From contig CAWFYJ010000005.1 of assembly GCA_963820055.1 (NCBI GenBank), positions 372,001-436,000 of the forward strand: 64,000 bases of DNA. The letters run 5' to 3'. Position 1 is the first letter of the stretch. Every line of letters starts with the position of its first letter. The stretch comes from RHKX01 sp963820055 (lineage in GTDB: Bacteria > Actinomycetota > Thermoleophilia > Solirubrobacterales > 70-9). Positions 17,363-28,235 of this stretch are shown here, one piece after another. The translations under genes and the position numbers were made by a program. The notes under the pieces are model-generated. The model was not told the DNA's origin and searched no databases. It saw nothing but the letters and a program-made list of their open reading frames with translations.

Positions 17363-18293
17363 CGTCCAGCGCCAGCTCAGCAAGGACTTCGGGTTCGAGG
17401 GCGGCGACCAGACCGGCTTCGAGAGCCAGTCGGTCGGCCCGACCTTCGGCCAGCAGATCGCCCGCAGCGCCGGCTACGCGATCGCGTTCTCGCTGCTTCT
17501 CATCGCCGCCTACGTGGCCTTCCGCTTCGAGCCGAAGTACGCAATCCCGGTCATGATCGCCGTGGTCCACGACATCCTCATCACTGCGGGCGTGTACTCG
17601 CTGGTTGGAAGGGAGGTAACGAGCGGCACCGTCGCTGCCTTCCTGACGATTCTCGGATATTCGCTCTACGACACGGTCATCGTGTTCGACCGAATACGCG
17701 AGAACGTGCCGCGCCTGCCGCGCGCAACCTTCTCGCAGATCGCCAACCGCTCGCTCAGCGAGGTGCTCACCCGATCCCTGATCACCGGTCTTTCGACTGT
17801 GTTCCTGATCGGGGTCATCCTGATCTTCGGCGGCGCGACCCTGCAGGACTTCGCCTTCGCGATGATGGTCGGCGTCCTCTCCGGTACCTACTCGTCGATC
17901 TTCATCGCGACGCCGGTCCTGATCGCCTGGAAGGAGCGCGAGCCCGCCTACCAGTCACGGGCGCTGCGGATCGAGGAGCAGATGGGCAGGGTCCCGGCCT
18001 TCCCGGAGGACAACGAGGTCGCCCTCGTCGGCGGCGAGCCGGATCCCGTCGCGACGCAGACGCGGACCGCCGCGGCGCCGTCGCCCGCACCGGCCGCGGA
18101 GTCGGAGCCGGGCGCAGCCACGTCCGCGCCGGCCGCACCGGCGGCCCCGGTGGCGACCGCGCCCATCACAGACGGCAACGGTTCCGCCCCCGAGGATGCG
18201 GCCGGAGAGGCCGGGATGACCGATCGCGAACGCCGCCTCGCCGCCCGCCGGCGCCGCCAGGAGCACAAGCGCAAGCACGGAAGGAACCGCTGA
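17259..18293 (+). CDS. secF: protein translocase subunit SecF (C-terminal part after the frameshift)
   Basis: The SecF domain continues in the next frame from about 17127 (IGALSFATNQLNFGIDFESGT); GTG at 17259 is only the first start-like codon in that frame and would lack the first membrane segment. Visible are segments from AFSLLLIAAYVAFRF, the motif YSLYDTVIVFDRIREN, and IFIATPVLIAWKE. A long Ala/Pro linker and a basic tail (RRLAARRRRQEHKRKHGRNR) end the protein. Removing one base at 17126 would give a single SecDF of about 950 residues. SecF is unlikely to work as an N-terminally cut protein, so the break is probably a sequence error. Confidence 0.88.
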   Translation: MADVEAVKVQQVEQPEFGANVFQIQGTIPPQEVGDVQRQLSKDFGFEGGDQTGFESQSVGPTFGQQIARSAGYAIAFSLLLIAAYVAFRFEPKYAIPVMIAVVHDILITAGVYSLVGREVTSGTVAAFLTILGYSLYDTVIVFDRIRENVPRLPRATFSQIANRSLSEVLTRSLITGLSTVFLIGVILIFGGATLQDFAFAMMVGVLSGTYSSIFIATPVLIAWKEREPAYQSRALRIEEQMGRVPAFPEDNEVALVGGEPDPVATQTRTAAAPSPAPAAESEPGAATSAPAAPAAPVATAPITDGNGSAPEDAAGEAGMTDRERRLAARRRRQEHKRKHGRNR

Positions 18294-18300
18294 GAGAACC

Positions 18301-18585
18301 ATGGCCCTGCTCGTCTGGCTGACACTCGGAGTCGCCCTCTGGCACTTCACCGTCTTCCTCCCCGACCGCTTCGTCGGCGGGATCATCGGCGCCTTCCTCG
18401 CCTCCGTCGCGGGCGCGATGGTGAGCGGTGCTCTCTGGCAGATCGCCTCCGGCGACTCGCTCGGGGAGACCGACGTCCTGACCTTCCTGGCGGCCGTCCC
18501 GGGATGCCTGATCGCCCTCGCGATCGTCTACGCGATCGGGTCGCGCGACCCGAGGCACCACCCGGCGCATTACGGCGAAGCGTAA
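18301..18585 (+). CDS. small membrane protein downstream of secF
   Basis: A 94-residue protein with three hydrophobic stretches (VWLTLGVALWHFTVFL, IIGAFLASVAGAMVSGALW, FLAAVPGCLIALAIVYAIG) and a His-rich tail. It starts 7 bases after secF, so it is probably co-transcribed. It has no recognised family and I assign no function. Confidence 0.6.
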   Translation: MALLVWLTLGVALWHFTVFLPDRFVGGIIGAFLASVAGAMVSGALWQIASGDSLGETDVLTFLAAVPGCLIALAIVYAIGSRDPRHHPAHYGEA

Positions 18586-18657
18586 GCCGCTCAACCAAGG
18601 CCCAAATAGCGGGTTCGCGCCCCGGTTCCGTCCTCGAACGGTGCAAGCCTGACTGGC

Positions 18658-21216
<2,559 letters not shown>

Positions 21217-21221
21217 CGGGC

Positions 21222-23342
21222 ATGAATCCCGACGCCGAAGGCGCCGCGCTCGACCCTGCTGTCGACGAGCCCGGGCGGATCCGGGTCGGGGTTGAGGAGT
21301 CCGCAGCGCCGCCGGCTCCGGTCGATGCGATCACTCGGGATCTGACCGAGCGCGAGCGTGAGCTCCTCGGCGATCTGCTGGCCGTCATCGGTGAGCACGA
21401 CCCCGGTAACGGCGAGACCGTCGACCACCAGGAGGTCGAGCGGGCCTTCGTGTTCGCCTGCGAGCGCCACGCCGACCAGCGCCGTCGCTCCGGCGAGGAG
21501 TTCATCAACCACCCGGTCGAGGTGGCGAAGATCTGTGCCGGCCTCCGCCTCGACACCGAGACGCTCTGCGCCGCGCTGCTCCACGACACCGTCGAGGACA
21601 CGAGCGCCAGCCTGAACGAGGTTGCGAACGGCTTCGGCAAGCAGGTCTCACACCTCGTCGACGGCGTGACCAAGCTGACCGGGATCACCTTCGAGAGCCG
21701 CGACGAGAGCCAGGCCGAGAACTACCGGAAGATGATGGTCGCGATGGCCGCGGACGTCCGCGTCATCCTGATCAAGCTCGCCGACCGGCTGCACAACATG
21801 CGGACGCTCGGTGCGATGCCGAAGCAGAAGCAACTGGCGAAGGCGCGCGAGACGCTCGAGATCTACGCGCCGCTCGCGCACCGGCTCGGGATCCACGCAA
21901 TCAAGTGGGAGCTCGAAGACCTGGCGTTCCAGGTGCTCCATCCGCGCAAGTACGACGAGATCAAGAAGCTGGTCGGCCAGCAGCTCAATGAACGTGCCCA
22001 GTACGTCGCCGAGGCGGGCTCGTTCCTGGGCAAGGAGCTGGGCGCCGTCGGCATCGAGGCGGAGATCTCGGGCCGCGCCAAGCACTTCTATTCGATCTAT
22101 TCGAAGATGACCAAGAAGGGCCGCGAGTTCAACGAGATCTACGACCTCACCGCGATGCGCGTGATCGTCGGCTCGGTCAAGGACTGCTACGGGGCGATCG
22201 GCGTGATTCACGCCCTCTGGAAGCCCCTGCCCGGACGCTTCAAGGACTTCATCGCCACCCCGAAGATGAACCTCTACCAGACCCTCCACACGACGGTGAT
22301 CGGCCCGCAGGGCCAGCCGCTGGAGATCCAGGTGCGGACCGCCGAGATGCACGAGCTCGCCGAGTACGGCGTCGCCGCGCACGTCATCTACAAGGAGGGC
22401 CCGGGCGGCAAGAACCCCGAGCGGGACAAGATGACCTGGCTGCGCCACCTGCTCGACGCCGAGGGCGAGGGCGACCCCGAGGAGTTCCTCGAGGCGCTCA
22501 AGGTCGACCTCTTCGAGGACGAGGTCTTCGTGTTCACGCCGAAGGGCGAGATCAAGAACCTGTCGGCCGGCTCGACGCCGCTCGACTTCGCCTACGCCGT
22601 CCACACCGACGTCGGCCACCGCTGCGTCGGCGCCAAGGTCAACGGGAAGATCGTGCCGCTGCACTACACGCTGCGGAGCGGCGACATCGTCGAGATCCTC
22701 ACCGCGAAGCGGGAGCGGGGACCGTCGCGCGACTGGCTCGGGCTGGTCCGGACGAGCCGTGCCCGCAACAAGATTCGCGCCTTCCTGAAGTCGGAGCGTC
22801 GCGAGGACGCCGAGCGCAAGGGCCGCGAGGAGCTGTCGGAGTCGCTGCGCAGGCGCGGGCTGCCGCCGCAGCGGTTGGCCGGCTCGCCGCTCCTCGTCGA
22901 CGTGATCCGCGAGGTCGGCTTCCGCAAGGCCGACGATTTCTACGTCGCGCTCGGCCAGGGCAAGATCAGCTCGAAGACGGTCGTCAACAAGGTGCTGCAG
23001 CGTCTGAAGCAGGGCGACGGCGTAACCGAGGAGGAGCCGCCGTCGCGCGACGGCGTCCTCGATGGGCCGCGACCGCGAGCGCCGCACCCAGGAGGCCACC
23101 GACTACGGCATCGAGGTCGAGGGCGTCGACGATGTCATGGTTCGACTCGCCAAGTGCTGTCGCCCGGTTCCCGGCGACGGCATCGTCGGCTACGTCTCGC
23201 TCGGCCGCGGCATCACGATCCATCGCGACGACTGCAAGAACGTGAGCGCGCTGATGAAGTCGCCCGATCGGTTCACGCCGGTGAGCTGGGCGGGCGACAA
23301 CAGCACCTCCTACCGCGTGGAGATCGCCATCGATGCCTATGA
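21222..23342 (+). CDS. bifunctional (p)ppGpp synthetase/hydrolase, frameshifted near 23061
   Basis: A Rel/SpoT enzyme that makes and degrades the alarmone (p)ppGpp. Order: HD hydrolase domain (INHPVEVAKICAGL, LLHDTVEDT; about residues 95-250), synthetase domain (HFYSIYSKMTKKG, YDLTAMRVIV; about 280-420), and TGS domain (DEVFVFTPKGEIKNL; about 430-490). The frame is coding to about 23060; after that the translation becomes arginine-rich and out of frame to 23342, while the missing C-terminal domain continues in the next frame. The start MNPDAEGAALDP at 21222 lies 5 bases after recJ. Confidence 0.93.
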   Translation: MNPDAEGAALDPAVDEPGRIRVGVEESAAPPAPVDAITRDLTERERELLGDLLAVIGEHDPGNGETVDHQEVERAFVFACERHADQRRRSGEEFINHPVEVAKICAGLRLDTETLCAALLHDTVEDTSASLNEVANGFGKQVSHLVDGVTKLTGITFESRDESQAENYRKMMVAMAADVRVILIKLADRLHNMRTLGAMPKQKQLAKARETLEIYAPLAHRLGIHAIKWELEDLAFQVLHPRKYDEIKKLVGQQLNERAQYVAEAGSFLGKELGAVGIEAEISGRAKHFYSIYSKMTKKGREFNEIYDLTAMRVIVGSVKDCYGAIGVIHALWKPLPGRFKDFIATPKMNLYQTLHTTVIGPQGQPLEIQVRTAEMHELAEYGVAAHVIYKEGPGGKNPERDKMTWLRHLLDAEGEGDPEEFLEALKVDLFEDEVFVFTPKGEIKNLSAGSTPLDFAYAVHTDVGHRCVGAKVNGKIVPLHYTLRSGDIVEILTAKRERGPSRDWLGLVRTSRARNKIRAFLKSERREDAERKGREELSESLRRRGLPPQRLAGSPLLVDVIREVGFRKADDFYVALGQGKISSKTVVNKVLQRLKQGDGVTEEEPPSRDGVLDGPRPRAPHPGGHRLRHRGRGRRRCHGSTRQVLSPGSRRRHRRLRLARPRHHDPSRRLQERERADEVARSVHAGELGGRQQHLLPRGDRHRCL

Positions 23343-23544
23343 CCGAACCCGCCTGCTCGAAGACCTATCGCGGACCTTCTCCGAAGCAGGCGTGAACATC
23401 ATCGAGGCCCGCTGCTCAACCAAGTACCCGATGGTCCAGAACCGCTTCGTCGTCGAAGTCGGCGACACCGACCAGCTCAAGACTGCGATCTCGCGTCTCA
23501 GGCAAATCGACCAGGTCTTCGACGCGTATCGCATCACGCCGTAG
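23062..23544 (+). CDS. C-terminal CC/ACT domains of the Rel protein, split off by a frameshift
   Basis: This frame carries the rest of Rel: the conserved-cysteine region DVMVRLAKCCRPVPGDGIVGY, RGITIHRDDCKN, and the ACT domain (YRVEIAIDAYDRTRLLEDLS to RQIDQVFDAYRITP). These domains normally sense the ribosome and regulate the switch between synthesis and hydrolysis. The ATG at 23062 has no ribosome site and falls directly on the shift point (CTC-G-ATG), so this is best read as the 3' part of one gene spanning 21222-23544, interrupted by one extra base. Confidence 0.85.
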   Translation: MGRDRERRTQEATDYGIEVEGVDDVMVRLAKCCRPVPGDGIVGYVSLGRGITIHRDDCKNVSALMKSPDRFTPVSWAGDNSTSYRVEIAIDAYDRTRLLEDLSRTFSEAGVNIIEARCSTKYPMVQNRFVVEVGDTDQLKTAISRLRQIDQVFDAYRITP

Positions 23545-23591
23545 GTTCGGTCCGAGGGGACGGCCCGGTCGGCTAGCGGCTGGGTCGCCGT

Positions 23592-23718
23592 GGTTTGGCA
23601 GTGAGGGGGAGGTTGGCCATCTGGGGAAGCCGTAACCCCGACGTGGGTCGATTTGAGCTCCCCTGGGACGCCTGAACCGACCCACGTCCCGCCTCAGTTC
23701 CCCTTCACCAGCCCAAAC
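23592..23718. repeat. intergenic palindromic element, copy B
   Basis: This element lies between the convergent Rel and HIT genes. Left end GGTTTGGCAGTGAGGGGGA (23592 on), right end an inverted copy, CCCCTTCACCAGCCCAAACC (23699-23718). In the middle GACGTGGGTCG (23640-23650) pairs perfectly with CGACCCACGTC (23678-23688). It could act as a two-way terminator or be a non-autonomous mobile repeat. Confidence 0.6.
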
Positions 23719-23746
23719 CCCGGCGGCGCGGGGTGGAGCGACGGCT

Positions 23747-24172
23747 CTAGCTCAGCTCCGCCCGGATCGCCGCCGCCGTCTCGTTGAGGTGCTCATCGTC
23801 CTCGTAGGGGTTCCGTGGCCAGAAGAAGCCGCGGAGGCCGTCTTTGCGGACGCGGGGGACGACGTGGACGTGGAGGTGCGGGACGCTCTGGCTGACGATG
23901 TTGTTGAGGGCGACGAACGTCCCCTCCGAGCCCATTGCGCGGCGGACGGCGCCGGCGAGGGTCCGCGCGTTGGCGAAGACGGGTTCGACGAGGGCGGAAG
24001 GGAGGTCCTCGATCGTCTCGTGATGGGCGCGGGGGACGAGGAGGACGTGGCCGGGGAAGAGCGGCCGGTGGTCGAGGAAGGCCAGGGTCGACTCGTCCTC
24101 GAAGATGATCGCCGCGTCGATGTCGCCGGCGACGATCGAGCAGAAGATGCAGTCGGGGTCACGTAGCGCCAC
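23747..24172 (-). CDS. HIT family protein (second copy in operon)
   Basis: A 141-residue histidine-triad nucleotide hydrolase/transferase. The motif HLHVHVVPR gives the catalytic His-x-His-x-His, and the N-terminal CIFCSIVAGDID is typical of Hint-like proteins. Substrates in this superfamily are nucleoside phosphoramidates or dinucleotides; the specific one is unknown. It is the last gene of a four-gene minus-strand operon, with its GTG 2 nt after the stop of the diacylglycerol-kinase-like gene. Confidence 0.88.
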   Translation of the reverse strand: MALRDPDCIFCSIVAGDIDAAIIFEDESTLAFLDHRPLFPGHVLLVPRAHHETIEDLPSALVEPVFANARTLAGAVRRAMGSEGTFVALNNIVSQSVPHLHVHVVPRVRKDGLRGFFWPRNPYEDDEHLNETAAAIRAELS

Positions 24173-24174
24173 GG

Positions 24175-25149
24175 CTAGGAGACGAAGAGGATCGAGCCGG
24201 GATCCACGCTGAGGTCGAGCTCGCCGTGGAGGCCGATCGGATCGCCGTCGAGCTGGACCGGGAACTGCCGCCAGGATCCATCGTCGGCCTTGGTGGCTGA
24301 CTCGATCCGGGCCTCGGTGATGCCTTCGAAGACGTCAATGCGGCGGTGGTCGCCGACGCTGTTCCGCTTGCCGAGCGCGCGCCGGGCGATGAAGGGGACA
24401 TCCCGCTGGGCCGCCCGGTGGAGGACCGCGAGCGAGAGCCGGCCGTCGTCGATGGCGACGTTCTCGGAGATCCGGATCTCGCGGCCGCGGAAGTAGGTGA
24501 AGGGGTCGGTGTTCTGGCAGATCACGGTGACGCCCTCGGTGTCGCCCTCGTCGCTGGTGATCTTCATCTGCACGGGGTTGCGGAGGTAGCTGCCGTAGAA
24601 GCCCTTCACCGCCGCCCACGTGTAGTAGTAGGGCCCGAAGCGGTGCTTCATCTTCGGGTGCGAATCGACCTGGTGGGCGGCGGTCGCGTCGAGGCCGGCG
24701 CCGCATGCGAAGACGAACCGGCGCCCGTTGGCGATGCCGAGATCGATCCGCTGCGGACGGAAGTCGTCGGCGCAGCTGAGCAGGTGCTCGGTCGCATCGA
24801 CGACGTCGTTGGGGATGCCGAGCGAGCGGGCGACGACGTTGGTCGAACCGCCGGGGAGCACCGAGACCGGGATGTCGGTCCGGGCCAGGCCGTTGACGAC
24901 CTCGTTCAGGGTCCCGTCGCCGCCGAACGCGACGACGATGTCGTAGCCGCCGTCGATCGCCTCCCGGCCGATCTCGGTGGCGTGGTTCTGCGCCTCGGTG
25001 GTGACGGCCTCGACCTCGTAGCGGCCCTGCAGGGCGTAGACGACGAGGTTCTTGAGCCGGTCGGAGACGGTCGTCGCGTAGGGGTTGACGATGATCAGCA
25101 TGCGGCGCTTGGGGCGCCGCTCGTCGGCCTTCGGGACCGGGGGCGTCAC
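24175..25149 (-). CDS. diacylglycerol kinase family lipid kinase
   Basis: A 324-residue protein with the DAGK catalytic fold: LIIVNPYATTVSDR near the N-terminus, the ATP motif AFGGDGTLNEVVNGL, and PGGSTNVVARSLG. A C-terminal beta domain follows with FACGAGLDATAAHQV and DPFTYFRG. Members phosphorylate diacylglycerol or related lipids; some actinobacterial relatives act in phosphatidylinositol-mannoside or glycolipid metabolism. The GTG start overlaps the upstream phosphomannomutase stop by 4 nt, which ties it to mannose/glycolipid supply, an inference from position only. Confidence 0.88.
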   Translation of the reverse strand: MTPPVPKADERRPKRRMLIIVNPYATTVSDRLKNLVVYALQGRYEVEAVTTEAQNHATEIGREAIDGGYDIVVAFGGDGTLNEVVNGLARTDIPVSVLPGGSTNVVARSLGIPNDVVDATEHLLSCADDFRPQRIDLGIANGRRFVFACGAGLDATAAHQVDSHPKMKHRFGPYYYTWAAVKGFYGSYLRNPVQMKITSDEGDTEGVTVICQNTDPFTYFRGREIRISENVAIDDGRLSLAVLHRAAQRDVPFIARRALGKRNSVGDHRRIDVFEGITEARIESATKADDGSWRQFPVQLDGDPIGLHGELDLSVDPGSILFVS

Positions 25150-26549
25150 TTCGCGCGGATCAGCGCGAGCACCTCGTCGCGCTTCGTCTCCATGTCTTCG
25201 CGGGAGACCAGAGACTCGAGGTTCAGCCGCAGCAACGGCTCGGTGTTCGACGGCCTGACGTTGAAGTGCCAGTCGGGGTAGTCGACCGAGACGCCGTCGA
25301 GCCAGGTCACTTCGGCATCGGGATGACCGTCGCCGATCTCCTTCATCTTCGCGTCCGTGTCCTCGACCTCGGAGTTGATCTCGCCGCTGATGAAGTACTT
25401 CGAGCGCAGCTCGCCGACGAGGTCGGACAGCTTGCGGCCCGACTTCGAGATCAGCTCGAGCACCAGCAGGGCCGGGATCGTCCCCGAATCGGCGTTGTAG
25501 AACTGCCGGAAGTAGTAGTGGCCCGACACCTCGCCCGCGAACTCGCCGCCGATCTCCTTCATGGCACGCTTCATGAACGCGTGGCCGACCCGGTTGATGT
25601 GCGCCGTGCCGCCGTGTTCGGCGACCGTGTCCGGCACCGCCCGGCTCGCCCGGACGTCGTAGAGGATGTCGGCGCCCGGGACCTTGTCGAGGACGAGCTC
25701 CGCCAGCAGCGCAGTGAGGAAGTCGCCATCGACGAACTCCCCCTCGTCGTCGATGAAGAAGCAGCGGTCGGCGTCCCCGTCCCAGGCGATGCCGACGTCG
25801 GCGCCCTCGGCCCGGACCCGGTCGATGATGAACTCGCGGTTCTCGGGCAGCAGCGGGTTCGGCTCGTGGTCGGGGAAGTTACCGTCGGGGATCCAGTAGG
25901 TCGAGATCAGCTCGATCGGGAACTCGTCGAGGAGCGGCCCGACCATCTGGCCGGCCATGCCGTTGCCGCCGTCGACGACAACCTTGAGCGGCTTCAGCGA
26001 GTCGGTGTCGATGAACGAGAGGGCCCGCTCGCGGAACTCGTCGGCGATGTCGACGTCCTCGGTCGAGCCGCCGCCCGGCGCATCGCCGAGCCCGGCGAGG
26101 ATCAGGTCGCGGATCGCGGTGATCCCGGTCTCGCCGGAGAGCGCGAGGGCGCCCTCGCGGACCAACTTCACGCCCGTGTAGGCCTTCGGGTTGTGGGAGG
26201 CGGTGATCATCGCGCCGCCGTCGAGCTCCCGGGCGCCGACCATGAAATAGAGCATCTCCGTGCCGACCATCCCGGCATCGACGACGTGGGCGCCCTCGGC
26301 GACGAGCCCATCGCTGAGCCGGCCAGCCATCTCGGGCGCCTGCAGGCGCATGTCGCGGCCGACGCCGATGCGAAGGTCGCCCACCGGCTTGCCGCGCAGG
26401 TCCGCGAGGACGCGCGCGAAACCGCGGCCGAGCAGGTAGGCCGTGTCGCCGTCCATCTCGTCGCCGTAGAGGCCGCGGACGTCGTAGGCCTTGAAGATGT
26501 GGGAGCGGACCGAGTCCGGTCCGCCGGCGAGGTCGTTGTCGTTGCTCAA
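25146..26549 (-). CDS. phosphomannomutase/phosphoglucomutase
   Basis: A 467-residue alpha-D-phosphohexomutase that interconverts hexose 6- and 1-phosphates, feeding GDP-mannose or UDP-glucose synthesis. The four domains show their motifs: FKAYDVRGLYG, the phosphoserine loop ITASHNPKAYTGVK, the magnesium loop WDGDADRCFF, the sugar-specificity loop GEVSGHYYF, and the phosphate-binding RPSNTEPLLR. The TTG at 26549 is chosen because GGAGG lies 6 nt upstream and it overlaps the stop of the HIT gene before it. Confidence 0.93.
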   Translation of the reverse strand: MSNDNDLAGGPDSVRSHIFKAYDVRGLYGDEMDGDTAYLLGRGFARVLADLRGKPVGDLRIGVGRDMRLQAPEMAGRLSDGLVAEGAHVVDAGMVGTEMLYFMVGARELDGGAMITASHNPKAYTGVKLVREGALALSGETGITAIRDLILAGLGDAPGGGSTEDVDIADEFRERALSFIDTDSLKPLKVVVDGGNGMAGQMVGPLLDEFPIELISTYWIPDGNFPDHEPNPLLPENREFIIDRVRAEGADVGIAWDGDADRCFFIDDEGEFVDGDFLTALLAELVLDKVPGADILYDVRASRAVPDTVAEHGGTAHINRVGHAFMKRAMKEIGGEFAGEVSGHYYFRQFYNADSGTIPALLVLELISKSGRKLSDLVGELRSKYFISGEINSEVEDTDAKMKEIGDGHPDAEVTWLDGVSVDYPDWHFNVRPSNTEPLLRLNLESLVSREDMETKRDEVLALIRAK

Positions 26550-27031
26550 GTGAAGCCTCCTTCGAGGGCGTCGTAGCTCTCCTCCAGCGACTGCGGCATA
26601 ACCCGCGTGTCCGCCAGGACGGGCATGTAGTTGTTGTCGCCTGCCCACCGGGGGACGACGTGCAGGTGGATGTGACCTTCCACTCCGGCCCCCGCGACCC
26701 TGCCCTGGTTGAGCCCGACGTTGAACCCCTCCGGGTTGTAGACCTCCTCCATCCGGCGCATCGCCTGCTGAGCGAGGTCCATCATCTCGGCCGTCACCTC
26801 AGGCTCGATGTCCTGGAGCCGCCCGACGTGCTCGAACGGCATCACCATCAGGTGTCCGCTCGTGTACGGATAGAGGTTGAGGATCACGAAGCAGCGCTCG
26901 CCGCGATGGACGATCAGCGCCTCGCGATCGTTCCCGATCCCGGGCTTCGTGCAGAAGACGCACTCGTCTGACTTGTTCGCATCCTTCACGTAACGGAGGC
27001 GCCAGGGCGCCCAGATCCTCTGGTTGGCCAT
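26546..27031 (-). CDS. HIT family protein (first gene of HIT-PMM-DAGK-HIT operon)
   Basis: A 161-residue histidine-triad protein. N-terminal WAPWRLRYVKDA and CVFC, then HIHLHVVPRWAGDNNYMPV with the triad, match the Ap4A-phosphorylase/HIT group common in Actinobacteria, usually next to phosphatidylinositol-phosphate synthase genes. ATG at 27031 is 8 nt downstream of TAGGAT. Together with the second HIT gene 2.4 kb on, it brackets the sugar-phosphate and lipid kinase genes. Confidence 0.9.
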   Translation of the reverse strand: MANQRIWAPWRLRYVKDANKSDECVFCTKPGIGNDREALIVHRGERCFVILNLYPYTSGHLMVMPFEHVGRLQDIEPEVTAEMMDLAQQAMRRMEEVYNPEGFNVGLNQGRVAGAGVEGHIHLHVVPRWAGDNNYMPVLADTRVMPQSLEESYDALEGGFT

Positions 27032-27039
27032 TCGCCGTG

Positions 27040-27045
27040 ATCCTA
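27040..27045 (-). promoter_or_regulatory. -10 box (TAGGAT) of the HIT-PMM-DAGK-HIT operon
   Basis: TAGGAT on the minus strand ends 8 nt before the ATG at 27031. No ribosome site is present, so the operon transcript is probably leaderless. It lies about 45 bases from the divergent CATAGT box. Confidence 0.6.
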
Positions 27046-27089
27046 TTGATGCCGGGACGAATCCCTGGTTCGCCGGGCGCCGATCAGTG

Positions 27090-27095
27090 CATAGT
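27090..27095 (+). promoter_or_regulatory. -10 box (CATAGT) for the SDR gene, leaderless type
   Basis: CATAGT ends 6 nt before the ATG at 27102. It deviates from TANNNT at the first base. The spacing fits the leaderless pattern seen elsewhere. Confidence 0.35.
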
Positions 27096-27101
27096 GAAGG
27101 C

Positions 27102-27770
27102 ATGGAGATCGACGGCAAGCGCTTTCTGGTCGCCGGCGGCGGAGTTCTCGGCTCCCGGATCGGCGCTGCGCTCACCGCAGCCGGGGCTCGGGTCGCCCTC
27201 ACCGCCCGCGAGCCGGAGGGCGGGGGAGGGGCGATCGCCCTCGAGATCACCGATGGTGCGTCGCGCGAAACGGCACTCGATCGGGCCGAGTCCGACCTTG
27301 GCGGCCTCGACGGGCTGATCGTCGGAACCGGTGTCGCCGGCTTCGGCGCCGTCGGCGAGATCGGCGGCGAAACCGAGGAGCGACTGATGGCAGTCAACGC
27401 CGTCGGGCCGATGCGCCTGATCGGCTCCGCCGCCGACCGGATCGGCGACGGCGGGACGATCGTCGCGCTCACCGCCGTGGTCGCCGAGTATCCGACCGCC
27501 GGGATGGCCGCCTACTCGGCCTCGAAGGCGGCGCTGTCCGCCTACGTGACGGCCCTGCGGCGCGAGCAACGGCGCCGGATCTCGGTGATCGACGTCCGTC
27601 CCGGGCACATGGAGACCGGTTTCGCCGCTCGGGCGCTCGCAGGCGAGCCGCCGAAGATGCCCGAGCCGGAGGATCCCGACGAGCTCGTCGCTGCCGTGGT
27701 CGCCGCGATCGAGGGCGGCAAGCGCGAGGTCGCCTACGACCCGATGAAGCGCACCCTCTCCGTCCGCTGA
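27102..27770 (+). CDS. short-chain dehydrogenase/reductase
   Basis: A 222-residue Rossmann-fold oxidoreductase. The nucleotide motif is FLVAGGGVLGSRIGAAL, a variant of TGxxxGxG. The active-site Tyr and Lys are in AAYSASKAALSAYVTALRRE, with a Thr/Ser upstream in LTAVVAEYP. Residues after IDVRPGHMETGF form the substrate side. The substrate is unknown. The start at 27102 excludes an upstream proline/arginine-rich stretch. The next gene begins 3 bases after its stop. Confidence 0.85.
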   Translation: MEIDGKRFLVAGGGVLGSRIGAALTAAGARVALTAREPEGGGGAIALEITDGASRETALDRAESDLGGLDGLIVGTGVAGFGAVGEIGGETEERLMAVNAVGPMRLIGSAADRIGDGGTIVALTAVVAEYPTAGMAAYSASKAALSAYVTALRREQRRRISVIDVRPGHMETGFAARALAGEPPKMPEPEDPDELVAAVVAAIEGGKREVAYDPMKRTLSVR

Positions 27771-27773
27771 GCC

Positions 27774-28202
27774 ATGGAGGCCCTGCTGATCGCCAACGCT
27801 GCGGCGACGTTCTTCATGATCGGGCTCGCCTGGTTCGTCGACGTCGTCCACTACCCGCTCTTCGCCTCCGTCGGCGAGGACGGGTTCCGCGGCTACCACG
27901 AGCTCCACTCCCGGCGGACGACCTGGGTCGTTCTCCCGCCGATGGCCGTGGAGCTCGCGACCTCGATCGCACTCGTCCTCGACCCCCCGGGCGACGCCAC
28001 GGTCCTCGCCGCGGCCGGTGCCGTGCTCGCGATCGCGACCTGGGTGCTCACGGGCCTGGGCGCAGTCCCGGCCCACCGGGCTCTCGGCGAGGGGATCAGC
28101 GAGTCCCGCCTGCGGCGGCTGCGCCGGGCCGATCTGATCCGGGCCCTGACCTGGACCGGCCACGGAGCGGTGGTCGTCGCACTGCTCGCGACGGCGATCT
28201 GA
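27774..28202 (+). CDS. four-helix membrane protein, DUF1772-like
   Basis: A 142-residue protein with four membrane segments (NAAATFFMIGLAWFVDVVHY, MAVELATSIALVL, AAGAVLAIATWVLTGLG, HGAVVVALLATAI). The arrangement, with HYPLF and FRGYHELHSRR after segment 1, resembles DUF1772/anthrone-oxygenase-like proteins, but this is a loose similarity. It is co-directional with the SDR gene and converges on the MOSC gene. Confidence 0.6.
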   Translation: MEALLIANAAATFFMIGLAWFVDVVHYPLFASVGEDGFRGYHELHSRRTTWVVLPPMAVELATSIALVLDPPGDATVLAAAGAVLAIATWVLTGLGAVPAHRALGEGISESRLRRLRRADLIRALTWTGHGAVVVALLATAI

Positions 28203-28235
28203 GCCTCAGCCGCGAACGCGGATCGAGAGTTCGGG

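Noticed and set aside
23062..23544. Separate small alarmone-binding ACT protein gene
   Set aside because: The ATG has no ribosome site and sits on the shift point; the domains are exactly the missing end of the upstream Rel protein.
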